DNA of 64,000 nucleotides from Citrobacter sp. GTDB taxonomy: Bacteria > Pseudomonadota > Gammaproteobacteria > Enterobacterales > Enterobacteriaceae. The notes under the pieces are model-generated. The model saw only the letters and a list, made by a program, of their open reading frames with translations. It was not told where the DNA came from and did not search any database. Each line of letters begins with the position of its first letter. Positions within the stretch are counted from its first letter, which is position 1. The position numbers and the translations under genes were made by a program. This document shows, one piece after another, positions 8,266-17,369 of this stretch. The stretch covers positions 7,637 through 71,636 of the forward strand of contig DXKH01000055.1 of the NCBI GenBank assembly GCA_019415335.1. Reading direction: 5' to 3'.

Positions 8266-9459
8266 ATGAGCACAATACTCAACCCTCGCTTCGGCGAATT
8301 CGGCGGTATGTATGTTCCACAAATCCTCATGCCCGCCTTGCTACAGCTTGAAGACGCCTTTGTTAACGCACAGAACGATCCGGCTTTTCAGGCCGAGTTT
8401 ACTGACCTGCTGAAAAACTATGCAGGGCGCCCTACCGCGCTGACGCTGTGCCGCAATCTCACCCGGGGAACTCGCACGACGCTGTATCTCAAGCGTGAAG
8501 ATCTGCTCCACGGCGGGGCGCACAAAACCAACCAGGTGTTAGGTCAGGCGTTGCTGGCAAAGCGAATGGGGAAGACCGAGATCATTGCTGAGACCGGAGC
8601 AGGGCAGCATGGCGTGGCATCCGCCCTTGCCAGTGCGCTGCTTGGCCTGAAATGCCGTATTTACATGGGGGCGAAGGATATAGAGCGTCAGTCGCCGAAT
8701 GTCTTTCGTATGCGCCTGATGGGCGCGCAGGTGATCCCGGTGCACAGCGGTTCCGCAACCCTGAAAGATGCCTCTAACGAGGCGCTTCGCGACTGGTCCG
8801 GCAGCTATGAAACAGCGCATTTCATGTTGGGCACGGCGGCGGGTCCCCATCCATTCCCGACCATCGTGCGTGAGTTCCAGCGCATGATAGGGGAAGAAAC
8901 CCGGATACAGATTATGGAAAAAGAAGGCCGCCTGCCGGATGCGGTGATCGCCTGTGTGGGCGGGGGATCGAACGCGATTGGCATGTTTGCTGACTTTATT
9001 GATGAACCCCGTGTCGGGCTGATCGGCGTGGAGCCGGCAGGCCATGGTATTGAAACGGGCGAGCATGGCGCACCGCTGAAGCACGGCCGCGTGGGTATCT
9101 ATTTCGGTATGAAATCGCCGATGATGCAGACGGATGAGGGACAAATCATTGAGTCCTGTTCCATTTCGGCGGGGCTGGATTTCCCCTCCGTCGGGCCACA
9201 GCATGCCTATCTGAACAGCATCGGGCGCGCCGACTATGTCTCTGTTACCGATGATGAAGCGCTGGAGGCCTTTAAGACGCTGAGTCGTGAAGAGGGCATT
9301 ATTCCGGCCCTGGAGTCCTCTCACGCGCTGGCTCATGCCCTGAGAATGATGCGTGAAAACCCTGATAAAGAGCAGTTGCTGGTGGTTAACCTCTCCGGTC
9401 GGGGAGACAAGGATATTTTTACCGTACACGATATTCTGCACGCACGAGGAGAAATGTGA
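8266..9459 (+). CDS. trpB: Tryptophan synthase beta subunit (ectopic copy)
   Basis: A 397-residue, full-length TrpB that condenses indole with serine using PLP. The PLP lysine is in GGAHKTNQV (about residue 87), the catalytic glutamate in ETGAGQHG (about residue 109), and the phosphate-binding loop is GGGSNAIG (about residue 233). It is almost collinear with E. coli TrpB, with many substitutions but no damaged motif. AAGGAG precedes the ATG. It is followed by trpA with a one-base overlap (TGATG). The upstream trpL leader and trpC scrap show that it derives from a complete trp operon. Whether a second full trp operon exists elsewhere cannot be seen here. Confidence 0.97.
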   Translation: MSTILNPRFGEFGGMYVPQILMPALLQLEDAFVNAQNDPAFQAEFTDLLKNYAGRPTALTLCRNLTRGTRTTLYLKREDLLHGGAHKTNQVLGQALLAKRMGKTEIIAETGAGQHGVASALASALLGLKCRIYMGAKDIERQSPNVFRMRLMGAQVIPVHSGSATLKDASNEALRDWSGSYETAHFMLGTAAGPHPFPTIVREFQRMIGEETRIQIMEKEGRLPDAVIACVGGGSNAIGMFADFIDEPRVGLIGVEPAGHGIETGEHGAPLKHGRVGIYFGMKSPMMQTDEGQIIESCSISAGLDFPSVGPQHAYLNSIGRADYVSVTDDEALEAFKTLSREEGIIPALESSHALAHALRMMRENPDKEQLLVVNLSGRGDKDIFTVHDILHARGEM

Positions 9460-10268
9460 TGGAACGCTATAACACCCTGTTTACTGAGCTGAAAACCCGT
9501 GGCGAAGGCGCTTTTGTTCCCTTTGTGATGACCGGCGATCCGGGGCCAGTGCAGTCGCTTCGCATTATCGATACGCTGATTGCGGCAGGGGCAGATGCGC
9601 TGGAGTTAGGGATCCCCTTTTCGGATCCGCTGGCCGATGGGCCGACGATTCAGAATGCTGCGCTGCGGGCTTTTGCTGCCGACGTGACGCCGACCCTGTG
9701 TTTTGAGATGCTGGCCGCCGTTCGCCACAAGCATCCGACCATTCCGATAGGTCTGTTGGTGTATGCCAATCTGGTCTTCAACCGCGGTATCGATGCGTTT
9801 TATGCCGAATGTGCGCGCATCGGGATTGATTCGGTGCTGGTCGCGGATGTGCCGTTCGAAGAGTCGGAGCCGTTCCGTCAGGCCGCGATGCGCTATAACG
9901 TGGCACCCATTTTTATCTGTCCCCCGAATGCCGAAGATAAACTGCTCCAGCAGATAGCCCTTCACGGTCGCGGCTATACCTATCTGCTTTCCCGGGCAGG
10001 GGTTACGGGGACTGAACGGCAGGCGGCAAAGCCGCTGCAGCATCTGGTTGCCACACTGAACACGTACCAGGCCCCTCCAACCCTCCAGGGATTTGGTATT
10101 TCCACACCCGATCAGGTGACGGACGCGATTAACGCTGGTGCGACGGGGGCTATTTCAGGTTCTGCCATCGTCAAAATCATTGAGAAACATGTCGATAATG
10201 AGGAGGCGATGCTGGGTGCGCTGAAGGCATTTGTGATGAGCATGAAAGCAGCAACACGTCAGCGGTAA
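9459..10268 (+). CDS. trpA: Tryptophan synthase alpha subunit (ectopic copy)
   Basis: A 269-residue TIM-barrel subunit that cleaves indole-3-glycerol phosphate to indole and glyceraldehyde 3-phosphate. The catalytic glutamate and aspartate lie in [17 protein letters not shown] (about residues 47-63), and the GFGIS and GAISGSAIV phosphate-binding motifs are present. The ATG overlaps the trpB stop by one base, the usual translational coupling. Compared with E. coli TrpA it is more diverged than TrpB (for example [10 protein letters not shown] in place of VTLGDPGIEQ), but the length and active site are intact. A GC-rich hairpin without a U-run follows the stop. Confidence 0.96.
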   Translation: MERYNTLFTELKTRGEGAFVPFVMTGDPGPVQSLRIIDTLIAAGADALELGIPFSDPLADGPTIQNAALRAFAADVTPTLCFEMLAAVRHKHPTIPIGLLVYANLVFNRGIDAFYAECARIGIDSVLVADVPFEESEPFRQAAMRYNVAPIFICPPNAEDKLLQQIALHGRGYTYLLSRAGVTGTERQAAKPLQHLVATLNTYQAPPTLQGFGISTPDQVTDAINAGATGAISGSAIVKIIEKHVDNEEAMLGALKAFVMSMKAATRQR

Positions 10269-10508
10269 GCGCGTTTCCACGGCCTGTCGGTATCGGCAGG
10301 CAATCGGTGACGCGCCCTGAATCTGGCGATCAATCTCCGTTATCCTCATCCTCGCAAATATGGCCTGGGGATGTTAAATGAGGCAATGTCCGTGACTATG
10401 TGCGCGATGTCGATGTTGATCACACTTTTCCGACCTGTCTATACCCCTGCTGAAATTACGTGTTACCATTCACGCCGTAAATACCTTTCAACTCAACCCG
10501 AGGCTTTG
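10269..10508 (+). other. Intergenic region between trpA and the topAI leader
   Basis: No gene is seen. An inverted repeat GCCTGTCG...CGGCAGGC (about 10281-10301) follows trpA without a T-run. The distal part should carry the promoter of the topAI-yjhQP transcript, but I cannot assign the boxes confidently. Confidence 0.4.
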
Positions 10509-10535
10509 ATGCTGGAGAATGTAATCATCAGATAA
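10509..10535 (+). CDS. Short leader ORF upstream of topAI (ToiL-like uORF)
   Basis: An eight-residue ORF, MLENVIIR, with CGAGG about 7 bases before its ATG. It stops inside the 5' arm of a perfect 10-base inverted repeat and lies about 115 bases upstream of the yjhX/topAI gene. In E. coli a regulatory uORF (toiL) upstream of topAI-yjhQP has been reported to sense ribosome-targeting antibiotics. I infer that this is the counterpart from its position and structure; I have not aligned the sequences. Confidence 0.6.
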   Translation: MLENVIIR

Positions 10536-10572
10536 TCAGTTTCCCCGACCTTTGCAGGCCGGACTGATTATC
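10531..10572 (+). promoter_or_regulatory. Leader hairpin overlapping the uORF stop codon
   Basis: GATAATCAGT (10531-10540) and ACTGATTATC (10563-10572) are perfectly complementary, with extra internal pairs (CCG/CGG, CCT/AGG) in the 22-base loop. The uORF stop codon lies in the 5' arm, so a ribosome on or stalled at the uORF would alter this structure. The arrangement suits attenuation or control of the downstream ribosome site. Confidence 0.6.
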
Positions 10573-10630
10573 AATGCGCCGAAATCGAATGCGGACACCG
10601 CTGTGTGTTTGCACGTTTTGCACATGATGA

Positions 10631-10906
<276 letters not shown>

Positions 10907-10916
10907 GGAGAGTGTT

Positions 10917-11468
10917 ATGACAACAGGCAACTTCACCTTTCATATCACCGATGAGAGTGATACCCGCGACATTCGGGAAGTCGAAACCCGGGCCTTTGGC
11001 TACAGTAAAGAGGCCTGTCTGGTGGCTTCTTTGCTGGAGGACGAAAGCGCGCGTCCGGCGTTATCGTTGCTGGCCAGACATGAAGGCCAGGCCATCGGGC
11101 ATATCTTGTTTACCCGGGCGACATTCAAAGGAGAAATTGAATCTCCCCTGATGCATATCCTCGCTCCGCTGGCGGTGATACCGGAATACCAGGGGAAAGG
11201 CGTGGGCGGATTGCTGATACGTACTGGCTTAGAACACTTACGGTTAATGGGGAGCCAGTGCGTTTTTGTTCTCGGTCATGCCACTTACTATCCGCGACAT
11301 GGATTCGAACCCTATGCAGGAGACAAAGGCTATCCAGCACCTTATCTCATCCCGGAAGAGCATAAGGCCTGCTGGATGATGCAATCTCTCTCTGCTCAGC
11401 CATTTTATCGTACCGGCCACATTCAGTGTGCGCAGGCCTTAATGAAACCGGAGCACTGGCGTGAATAA
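10917..11468 (+). CDS. yjhQ: YjhQ-like GNAT acetyltransferase (TopAI antitoxin partner)
   Basis: A 183-residue GNAT-fold protein. The acetyl-CoA binding region is PLAVIPEYQGKGVGGLLIRTGL (about residues 81-102, matching the Q/RxxGxG/A motif), followed by VFVLGHATYYPRHGFEPY, the usual strand and helix. AAGGAGAGTGTT precedes the ATG, giving strong translation initiation. It lies 10 bases after topAI and belongs to the same transcript. In E. coli YjhQ is reported to neutralise YjhX; whether acetylation is required is not known to me. Confidence 0.88.
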   Translation: MTTGNFTFHITDESDTRDIREVETRAFGYSKEACLVASLLEDESARPALSLLARHEGQAIGHILFTRATFKGEIESPLMHILAPLAVIPEYQGKGVGGLLIRTGLEHLRLMGSQCVFVLGHATYYPRHGFEPYAGDKGYPAPYLIPEEHKACWMMQSLSAQPFYRTGHIQCAQALMKPEHWRE

Positions 11469-11529
11469 CGATCTGATTGAACGCTCTGCCATTAGCAACG
11501 TAACGCAACTCAATGAAAGGAATTAACGA

Positions 11530-12276
11530 ATGGATATCCCACGTATTTTTACGATTAGCGAAAGCGAACACCGTATTCATAACCCGTTCACGCCGGAAAA
11601 GTACGCCACACTGGGCCGTGTGTTACGCATGAAGCCGGGGTCACGCATTCTCGACCTCGGCAGTGGTTCGGGTGAAATGCTCTGCACCTGGGCACGCGAT
11701 CATGGCATTAACGGTACCGGTATCGACATGAGTCAACTCTTCACTGCACAGGCAAAACAGCGTGCGGAGGAACTCGGCGTCAGTGAACACGTCCATTTTA
11801 TTCATAACGATGCGGCGGGTTACGTCACGGACGAAAAATGCGACGTAGCGGCGTGTGTCGGCGCGACCTGGATTGCCGGTGGTGTTGCCGGAAGTGTCAA
11901 GCTACTGGCAAAAAGCCTCAAGCCGGGAGGAATGATACTGATCGGAGAACCCTGGTGGCGTCAGGTTCCCGCGACGGATGAGATCGCCCAGGCCTGTGGC
12001 GTCTCTTCAAGGGATGATTTTCTCACCCTTCCTGGACTTGTCGCCTCTTTCGATGAACTCGACTACGACGTAGTCGAAATGGTACTGGCGGATCAGGAGG
12101 GCTGGGATCGATACGAAGCCGCTAAATGGCTGACAATGCGTCGTTGGCTCGAGGCTAACGCTGATGATGATTTTGCCGATGAGGTTCGTGCAGAGTTGAC
12201 GTTAGCACCCAAACGCCACGTTACGTATGCCCGGGAATACTTCGGTTGGGGCGTGTTTGCATTAATTGCGCGATGA
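11530..12276 (+). CDS. yjhP: YjhP-like SAM-dependent methyltransferase
   Basis: A 248-residue class I methyltransferase. Motif I, ILDLGSGSGEML, is near residues 38-49, an acidic motif II (GTGIDMS) is near residue 64, and VAACVGATW follows as the motif IV region. The substrate is unknown. It is the third gene of the yjhX-yjhQ-yjhP order found in E. coli, 61 bases after yjhQ, with GAAAGGAAT before the ATG. A GCGGCAT...ATGCCGC inverted repeat (about 12287-12312) follows the stop. Confidence 0.85.
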   Translation: MDIPRIFTISESEHRIHNPFTPEKYATLGRVLRMKPGSRILDLGSGSGEMLCTWARDHGINGTGIDMSQLFTAQAKQRAEELGVSEHVHFIHNDAAGYVTDEKCDVAACVGATWIAGGVAGSVKLLAKSLKPGGMILIGEPWWRQVPATDEIAQACGVSSRDDFLTLPGLVASFDELDYDVVEMVLADQEGWDRYEAAKWLTMRRWLEANADDDFADEVRAELTLAPKRHVTYAREYFGWGVFALIAR

Positions 12277-12312
12277 AGTAAGTGATGCGGCATAGCCTTT
12301 CAGCGATGCCGC

Positions 12313-12828
12313 TATTCATCTCCGATGGAACTGTTACTTTTGACGAAGCGAAAGGGTTTTATAAAAATGGAAGGGGGCTTTTTCAGGTTTTTAATTAAAT
12401 GAAATGATGTTGAATTAGTAATTTTATTCTTCCATTCTCTCTTTTTTGAGATTATTCCCTGAGTTAAGAACAATCCTAATTTGTATTTTTGATAATGTCT
12501 TAAATTGAGACTGTAATTTATTAATTTTCCTAATAACAGGGTAAATAATCCTGTTCAATCAATGCTATTACGCATTTTAAATGTAAATTAATTGTTGCTT
12601 TATTTTTGCATTTCATTGTTGTTAGTGGTCTTTTTGCTTCGCGTAACTGATTGATTTTTATCTGCATTCGTTCATGAATTGTTAATTAATTGATCTTGTT
12701 TAATGATAAAGGCAGAGGTGCTGATAGCTGTTTCCTATCATGATGTAATAGATTGAATAGTTATATCTTTTGGCAGTTTATTTTAAGATAAGTGTATATT
12801 TGCAAATGGCGGTTCAAGGAGGGATAAC
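12313..12828 (+). other. AT-rich intergenic region
   Basis: About 515 bases that are strongly AT-rich, with no ORF having a credible ribosome site. This is much richer in A+T than the flanking genes, as expected for H-NS-bound accessory DNA. It should contain the promoter of the GTG-initiated gene at 12829. I do not see tRNA, repeat or operator signatures. Confidence 0.5.
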
Positions 12829-13407
12829 GTGGTTGTCGATGATAAGCTTTCACCACTGATCGCTCTTGCGCTAAGTGAAATAAAAAATAGGGCAGCGAGA
12901 CCGTCAGATCGGAAACCATTCTGCTTTCTTCCTGCAATGTGGGTACAAACACGATGTTGTTGTGCCATGCTTTCTGAATATACATTGGTGAGCATTTCCG
13001 AAAAGCAAGATAATTTGTTCCTGAAACAGCATATCAATTATTGTGATTCTATCCAGCGGATTATTGAAAAACTCAGGGATGCACAGGATAACAGTGGCGA
13101 TGAGAAGTGTGAGTTTTGCCAGTTTATGACGAAGATGAACCGGGCTGACAAACACACGCTCAATGCGATTGTCTGTCTGGAGACGTATGCTGATGCTTCG
13201 CAATACCTGGGGCTAAGCCAGAAGGCGATATACTCAAGATTGTACAGTATTCTTGAGCGTATTAACGTTCACGATCGGCGGTTATTTCTGCGCTGGTATA
13301 AATATATGCTGATTCATTCAACCACATTTCGGCCTCGCGGGCTGAATATTGTCTTCTCTGCGGCTGATAACGATCCAGACCCGAAAATGAATGAAATCAT
13401 CAGTTGA
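12829..13407 (+). CDS. Uncharacterised protein with HTH-like C-terminal half
   Basis: A 192-residue protein I do not recognise. Translation should start at GTG 12829, preceded by a near-perfect AAGGAGGG site 5 bases away, so the gene is probably real. The N-terminal half holds several cysteines (CCC at about 44-46, then CEFC at about 94-97). The stretch HTLNAIVCLETYADASQYLGLSQKAIYSRLYSILERI (about residues 113-150) has the spacing of a sigma-70 region 4 or LuxR-type helix-turn-helix. A regulator is therefore plausible but unproven. It sits alone behind an AT-rich region, which suggests acquired DNA. Confidence 0.55.
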   Translation: MVVDDKLSPLIALALSEIKNRAARPSDRKPFCFLPAMWVQTRCCCAMLSEYTLVSISEKQDNLFLKQHINYCDSIQRIIEKLRDAQDNSGDEKCEFCQFMTKMNRADKHTLNAIVCLETYADASQYLGLSQKAIYSRLYSILERINVHDRRLFLRWYKYMLIHSTTFRPRGLNIVFSAADNDPDPKMNEIIS

Positions 13408-13519
13408 CGCTGACAATGATGCGCTGGTGGATGCGGAAAAAACGATAGCGGAGTTTATGGTTGCTCGTGGCTATCAACCCAGTACCGATATTCCGGCTGC
13501 GGTTGACCTTACCCCTTAG
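13391..13519 (+). CDS. Candidate 42-residue small protein overlapping the previous gene
   Basis: An ATG inside the last codons of the upstream gene opens a 42-codon frame, MKSSVDADNDALVDAEKTI... ending DLTP, with a 17-base overlap. The product is acidic and soluble with no membrane segment. The overlap suggests translational coupling, but no clear ribosome site precedes it. It could instead be the tail of a gene broken by an indel. A strong terminator follows directly, so the transcript would end just after it. Confidence 0.35.
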   Translation: MKSSVDADNDALVDAEKTIAEFMVARGYQPSTDIPAAVDLTP

Positions 13520-13525
13520 AAAACA

Positions 13526-13554
13526 AAATGCCCAGACAGGTTTACTGGGCATTT
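13526..13554. terminator. Bidirectional terminator between the small ORF and pitB
   Basis: AAATGCCCAG and CTGGGCATTT form a perfect 10-base stem with a 9-base loop. A/T tracts on both sides allow it to serve both the rightward transcript and the leftward pit gene. Confidence 0.75.
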
Positions 13555-13590
13555 ACACGTATATTTCGTTTTTCTGAACCGTCTGTTGGC

Positions 13591-15090
13591 TTAGATAAGT
13601 TGCAAGGAAACCCAGTACAAACATCCCGACAGCAGAATCGCCGCAGGCAGTGTGAAGACCCAGGCCATCGCGATGCTGGTGACGGTCTTTCGTTGTAATC
13701 CTCCGCCGTCGACAATCATCGTTCCCGCTACGGCAGAAGAGAGGACATGTGTAGTCGAAACTGGCATCCCGATATAGCTTGCAAGACCGATTGAGAGTGC
13801 CGCCGTGATCTGCGCGGACATCCCCTGAGCATAGGTCATGCCTTTCTTACCAATCTTTTCACCAATCGTCGTTGCCACGCGACGCCAACCGACCATGGTT
13901 CCCATGCCCAGCGCCAGTGCGACCGCCATGATTATCCAGAGCGGCGCATATTCCACCGTATTCAGCATATCGGTTTTCAGTTTCTTCAGCAGATTCACAT
14001 CGCTACGGCTGACATCCGGTAGTTTCGCCACTTTATCCGCTGTATCGGAGATGCACAGAATGATGCGTCGCAACTGGCTGCGTTGCGACACGCTTAATAT
14101 GTCGTAATTCTCCTGGTTGGCGGGCAACAGCGTTTTGACGCGCGAAAAGGCATCCGCAGTGTTCGCCGGGTGGCAATGAAATTCCGTTGACGGAGTGGCA
14201 TTTACTGCCGGTGCGGTAAGCGACTGAGCCTTGTCGACGACCTGTTTTAACGCGTCGGGATGTTGCAGGAAGTAAACCTCAAGATTGCTGACAGCATCGC
14301 GGGTACGGGTGATTTCGTAGCCGGACGCGCTCATATTCACCACGAAACCGGCAGGTGCGATCCCCACCAGAACCAGCATCACCAGACCGATCCCTTTCTG
14401 ACCATCGTTCGCGCCGTGAGAGAAGGCCACACCGGCTGCGGAAAAGATGAGCGAAATACGTGTCCAGAATGGCGGCTTCTTTTTCCCGCCTTTCTTTTTC
14501 CGTTCTTCAGGGATACGGTGGATGCGATCGCGCTTTTTGGTCCCGCTCCAGTAATGACGCAACAGGAAGATCAGGCCGCCTGCTATTACCATGCCGACAA
14601 CGGGAGAAACGATCAACGATGCAAAAATATTAATCACCGCCGTGATATTCAGCGCATCGACAACCGAAGTACCCGTCATCAACGCGTTGGTTAACCCGAT
14701 GCCAATAATCGCACCAATCAAGGTATGGGAACTGGAGGCCGGTAAACCAAAATACCAGGTTCCGAGGTTCCAGATAATTGCCGCCAGTAACATAGAAAAA
14801 ATCATCGCGAGACCATGCGACGATCCCATATTGAGCAGCAAATCCGTGGGTAGCATATGCACAATGGCATAGGCGACACTGAGTCCACCCAGAAGCACGC
14901 CAAAAAAATTGAAAACCGCAGCCATTATCACCGCCAGTTGAGGGGGCATGGCACGGGTATAGATGACGGTTGCAACCGCATTGGCGGTATCGTGAAATCC
15001 GTTAATTGCTTCGTAAAACAGAACAAAGACCAGCGCAAGTAAAAGCATCAAACTGGTAAATAAATCCAGACCAGCAAATAAATGTAGCAT
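13591..15090 (-). CDS. pitB: Low-affinity phosphate transporter, PitB-like
   Basis: A 499-residue inner-membrane carrier of the Pit family that takes up metal-phosphate by proton symport. The twin signatures are [11 protein letters not shown] (about residue 30) and [14 protein letters not shown] (about residue 223), along with [13 protein letters not shown] and [12 protein letters not shown]. Details such as [25 protein letters not shown] and [15 protein letters not shown] match E. coli PitB better than PitA as I remember them. It is a single-gene unit, and the 390 bases upstream (15091-15481) are AT-rich with no evident gene, so they should hold its promoter. I see no clear Pho box. Confidence 0.88.
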   Translation of the reverse strand: MLHLFAGLDLFTSLMLLLALVFVLFYEAINGFHDTANAVATVIYTRAMPPQLAVIMAAVFNFFGVLLGGLSVAYAIVHMLPTDLLLNMGSSHGLAMIFSMLLAAIIWNLGTWYFGLPASSSHTLIGAIIGIGLTNALMTGTSVVDALNITAVINIFASLIVSPVVGMVIAGGLIFLLRHYWSGTKKRDRIHRIPEERKKKGGKKKPPFWTRISLIFSAAGVAFSHGANDGQKGIGLVMLVLVGIAPAGFVVNMSASGYEITRTRDAVSNLEVYFLQHPDALKQVVDKAQSLTAPAVNATPSTEFHCHPANTADAFSRVKTLLPANQENYDILSVSQRSQLRRIILCISDTADKVAKLPDVSRSDVNLLKKLKTDMLNTVEYAPLWIIMAVALALGMGTMVGWRRVATTIGEKIGKKGMTYAQGMSAQITAALSIGLASYIGMPVSTTHVLSSAVAGTMIVDGGGLQRKTVTSIAMAWVFTLPAAILLSGCLYWVSLQLI

Positions 15091-15481
15091 AGGGAATATA
15101 CCGCCATTTTGAGGAGACGAACGGGCGCATTATCAGTGACTTTATCGATTCGGGCAAAGTGAAATATCGCGTTTTTTTGATATGAGATGCGTATCGCTTT
15201 ATGTTTAAAGTGATTATTTTATCTAATTCAACTGGATAGTTGATTATTTATAAACGATGACTGTTTTTTTTATTTGAATTTCGAGAAGGATGTAAGCTGA
15301 GCTGTGGTGCAATTATTGAATGATTTTGCGGCAATATAAAAGCGAAATCTATAAGAGTATTTTAATTATTGGCATTATGAATGACTGGGGCGTTAAATCC
15401 TGTTCTGTTGAGTGATTCAGTGGGTAAATAATCGTTTATGTCATTCGGAGTTATGCAGGTTCAGATAAGGGAACCGGTTAA
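15091..15481. other. Intergenic region upstream of pitB
   Basis: An AT-rich stretch of 391 bases with no credible ORF on either strand. It presumably contains the pitB promoter reading left and the promoter of the decayed lipoprotein gene reading right. No operator is recognised. Confidence 0.4.
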
Positions 15482-15800
15482 ATGGGTTTCAGGTCAGTGA
15501 TATTGTCATGTGTAACACTCTCTATTTTTGACAGGTTGTGCCCCCACTCATCTATTGATGCGAAGAAAACCGCATTACAGGCTGAGAGTCGTACCCGAAA
15601 TACAACGTCAACCACCTGGCGGGAGGACAAGGATCTTTTTGGCAATGAAGCGACGCTGTCGATTTCTGAAGACGATATTCAGGCGGCGCTGACAGAGAAC
15701 CGCTTTCGCGCGCCGCTGAATTCGTCTGTCAGACTGGCAGTCGGGCTTCCGAGACGATCAGGCAAAACATCCCATCAACTTATTCACTCACATAGAGTGA
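15482..15800 (+). pseudogene. Probable decayed lipoprotein gene
   Basis: The frame from ATG 15482 begins like a signal peptide (MGFRSVILSCVTLSIF) but then reads DRLCPHSS. If one T is dropped from the T5 run and one C added to the C5 run, it reads SILTGCAPHSSIDAKK, a textbook lipobox. The following part (KTALQAESR ... ISEDDIQAALTENRFRAPLN) looks like genuine coding sequence. Beyond about 15740 the frame loses sense and runs antisense into the IclR gene. I read it as a lipoprotein gene with compensating homopolymer changes and a lost 3' end; sequencing error in the homopolymers is possible. I do not recognise the family. Confidence 0.4.
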
Positions 15801-16577
15801 ATTCCCCCGATAGCCAATCCGGTGTGAAAGCTCCAGCGCAGCGGCTGAGATCATTTTCCCCAGTTGCTCTATTTTTTGCCGGTCGTCTTTCACTTTGGAA
15901 AATAAACTGGCCACGCTAATGGCCGCGCTAACGTGTCCGTGGAGGTTGTACACTGGCGCTGCGAGGCAAAAGACTTCGCTGTTATGTTCCCTGTCATCGA
16001 CCGCATACCCCTGCTGTCTGGCCTGAGCGAGTATGGACATAAACTGTGCTTCATCGGTGATGGTATAGGGGGTGACAGGCCGGAGGCCCCCGGTTCTTTT
16101 TAATATCGCGCGCACCTCGTCATCGGGCAGAGTGGCGAGAATGGCTTTACCCAGCCCGGTACAGTACAGCGGATTACTGGAGCCAATACGCGCTGAGGTT
16201 CTGACGGAATTGGGGCTTTCAATCTTGTCGAGATAGACCAGTTCATCCTTATTGAGAATCGCGAGGAAGGCCGTTTCGCCTGCAGTTTCAACCAGATTTT
16301 CCAGCGTGGCGTGGGCAACATCGCGAAAGGGGGTTCTGTCGAGATAATGAGCGCCGGTCTGGAACAGCTTCATGCCCAGCCTGAACGTTTTCTGCTTTTC
16401 GCTGGTCTGCTCCAGATATCCTTTTTCCAGAAGCGTATACAGAATATCGAAAGTCGTACTTTTCGGGATGGCCAGAAATTTGCTGATCTCTGAAATGGTG
16501 AGATCTTCTTTGCTCTGTGCAATCAGCTCCATGATTTCCAGTGCCCGCGCGACAGAGCGGTTAATCTTCTCAGACAC
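15780..16577 (-). CDS. IclR-family regulator of the sugar-acid operon
   Basis: A 265-residue IclR protein. The N-terminal winged helix (VARALEIMELIAQSKEDLTISEISKFLAIPKSTTFDIL, about residues 9-46) is followed by the effector domain with LDKIESPNSVRTSARIGS, YCTGLGKAILA and GYAVDDREHNSEVFCLAAPVYNLHG. GTG is the start codon, preceded by GAGGGA. It lies 99 bases downstream of the aldolase gene on the same strand. That spacing suggests either its own promoter or the end of the operon. The likely effector is a 2-keto-3-deoxy sugar acid or its precursor; this is inferred from the neighbours. Confidence 0.85.
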   Translation of the reverse strand: MSEKINRSVARALEIMELIAQSKEDLTISEISKFLAIPKSTTFDILYTLLEKGYLEQTSEKQKTFRLGMKLFQTGAHYLDRTPFRDVAHATLENLVETAGETAFLAILNKDELVYLDKIESPNSVRTSARIGSSNPLYCTGLGKAILATLPDDEVRAILKRTGGLRPVTPYTITDEAQFMSILAQARQQGYAVDDREHNSEVFCLAAPVYNLHGHVSAAISVASLFSKVKDDRQKIEQLGKMISAAALELSHRIGYRGNSLYVSE

Positions 16578-16676
16578 GTTCTTCCCTCACTGTAGTTTTA
16601 ATGAGCCGCAGTATAGCCAGGCGGACTTCATGAACACAATGAAGGAAAAACGTGCAGGGCAATGTGTCAGTGTCAT

Positions 16677-17324
16677 TTACCGGTGCTTGTTATCGTGAAA
16701 AGCCCGGATGAATGCCTCTGCCTGACGGGTGATTTTTTCCCATTCGCCGTCTTTTACCCACTGTTTGTTTGTCAGCGCACTCCCGACACCGACAGCAAAG
16801 GCGCCTGCTTGCGCAAAGCTTGCCGTATTTTCAAGCGTGATGCCGCCCACCGGGATCAGTGCGAGATTATCCAGCGGCCCCTGGATCTCTTTCAGATAAT
16901 CGATGCCCAGGCTGTTTGCCGGAAAAAGTTTCAGCAAATCTACGCCTAGACGACAGGCCTGGAGGATTTCGGATGGGGTCATCACCGCCGGGATCATCAG
17001 TCGTTGCTTCTCATGCACCATGGAAATGACGTCGGGATTGAAATCGGGCGACAACACGAAATCAGCGCCTGCATCGATCACCAGTTGTGCCATGACGGGA
17101 TTGATGACGGTACCCGCACCCACCTTCATCTTGTCTCCCATTTTGCTTTTTAGCGTGGTGATGCTTTCCAGGTAACGTGTGGAATTGCACGTTACCTCTA
17201 TCACCTCAACGCCACCGGCATATAACGCTTCAGCCAAAGGCAAAACAGATTCAGGCTCGATACCGCGCACGATGGCAATCAGTCCGGTCTGTTCTATAGC
17301 GTGAATAACGCGATGTTTAATCAT
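16677..17324 (-). CDS. KDPG/KHG-type aldolase (probable 2-keto-3-deoxy-6-phospho-aldonate aldolase)
   Basis: A 215-residue class I aldolase of the Eda/DgoA family. Visible motifs are AIVRGIEPE, GGVEVIEVTCNS with the catalytic glutamate, KVGAGTV, the Schiff-base lysine in VDLLKLFPANSLG (about residue 138), and PVGGITLEN. It would split a phosphorylated 2-keto-3-deoxy sugar acid into pyruvate and glyceraldehyde 3-phosphate. Upstream DgoK-family kinases would supply its substrate. GAGG precedes the ATG by about 7 bases. It is 45 bases after the MFS gene, in the same operon. Confidence 0.85.
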   Translation of the reverse strand: MIKHRVIHAIEQTGLIAIVRGIEPESVLPLAEALYAGGVEVIEVTCNSTRYLESITTLKSKMGDKMKVGAGTVINPVMAQLVIDAGADFVLSPDFNPDVISMVHEKQRLMIPAVMTPSEILQACRLGVDLLKLFPANSLGIDYLKEIQGPLDNLALIPVGGITLENTASFAQAGAFAVGVGSALTNKQWVKDGEWEKITRQAEAFIRAFHDNKHR

Positions 17325-17369
17325 TGATAACCTCAGTAAAAAGTCAGGGAGAGTTCCTCCCTGACGGTA

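Noticed and set aside
8076..8351. A 91-codon open frame reading through the trpC remnant into trpB
   Set aside because: Only the middle part resembles TrpC, and the rest comes from the attenuator and an alternative frame of trpB. It is a relic, not a gene.
8539..9441. A 300-codon open frame on the minus strand opposite trpB
   Set aside because: Lies wholly antisense to trpB, which is intact and clearly homologous to known TrpB. The translated product has no family features.
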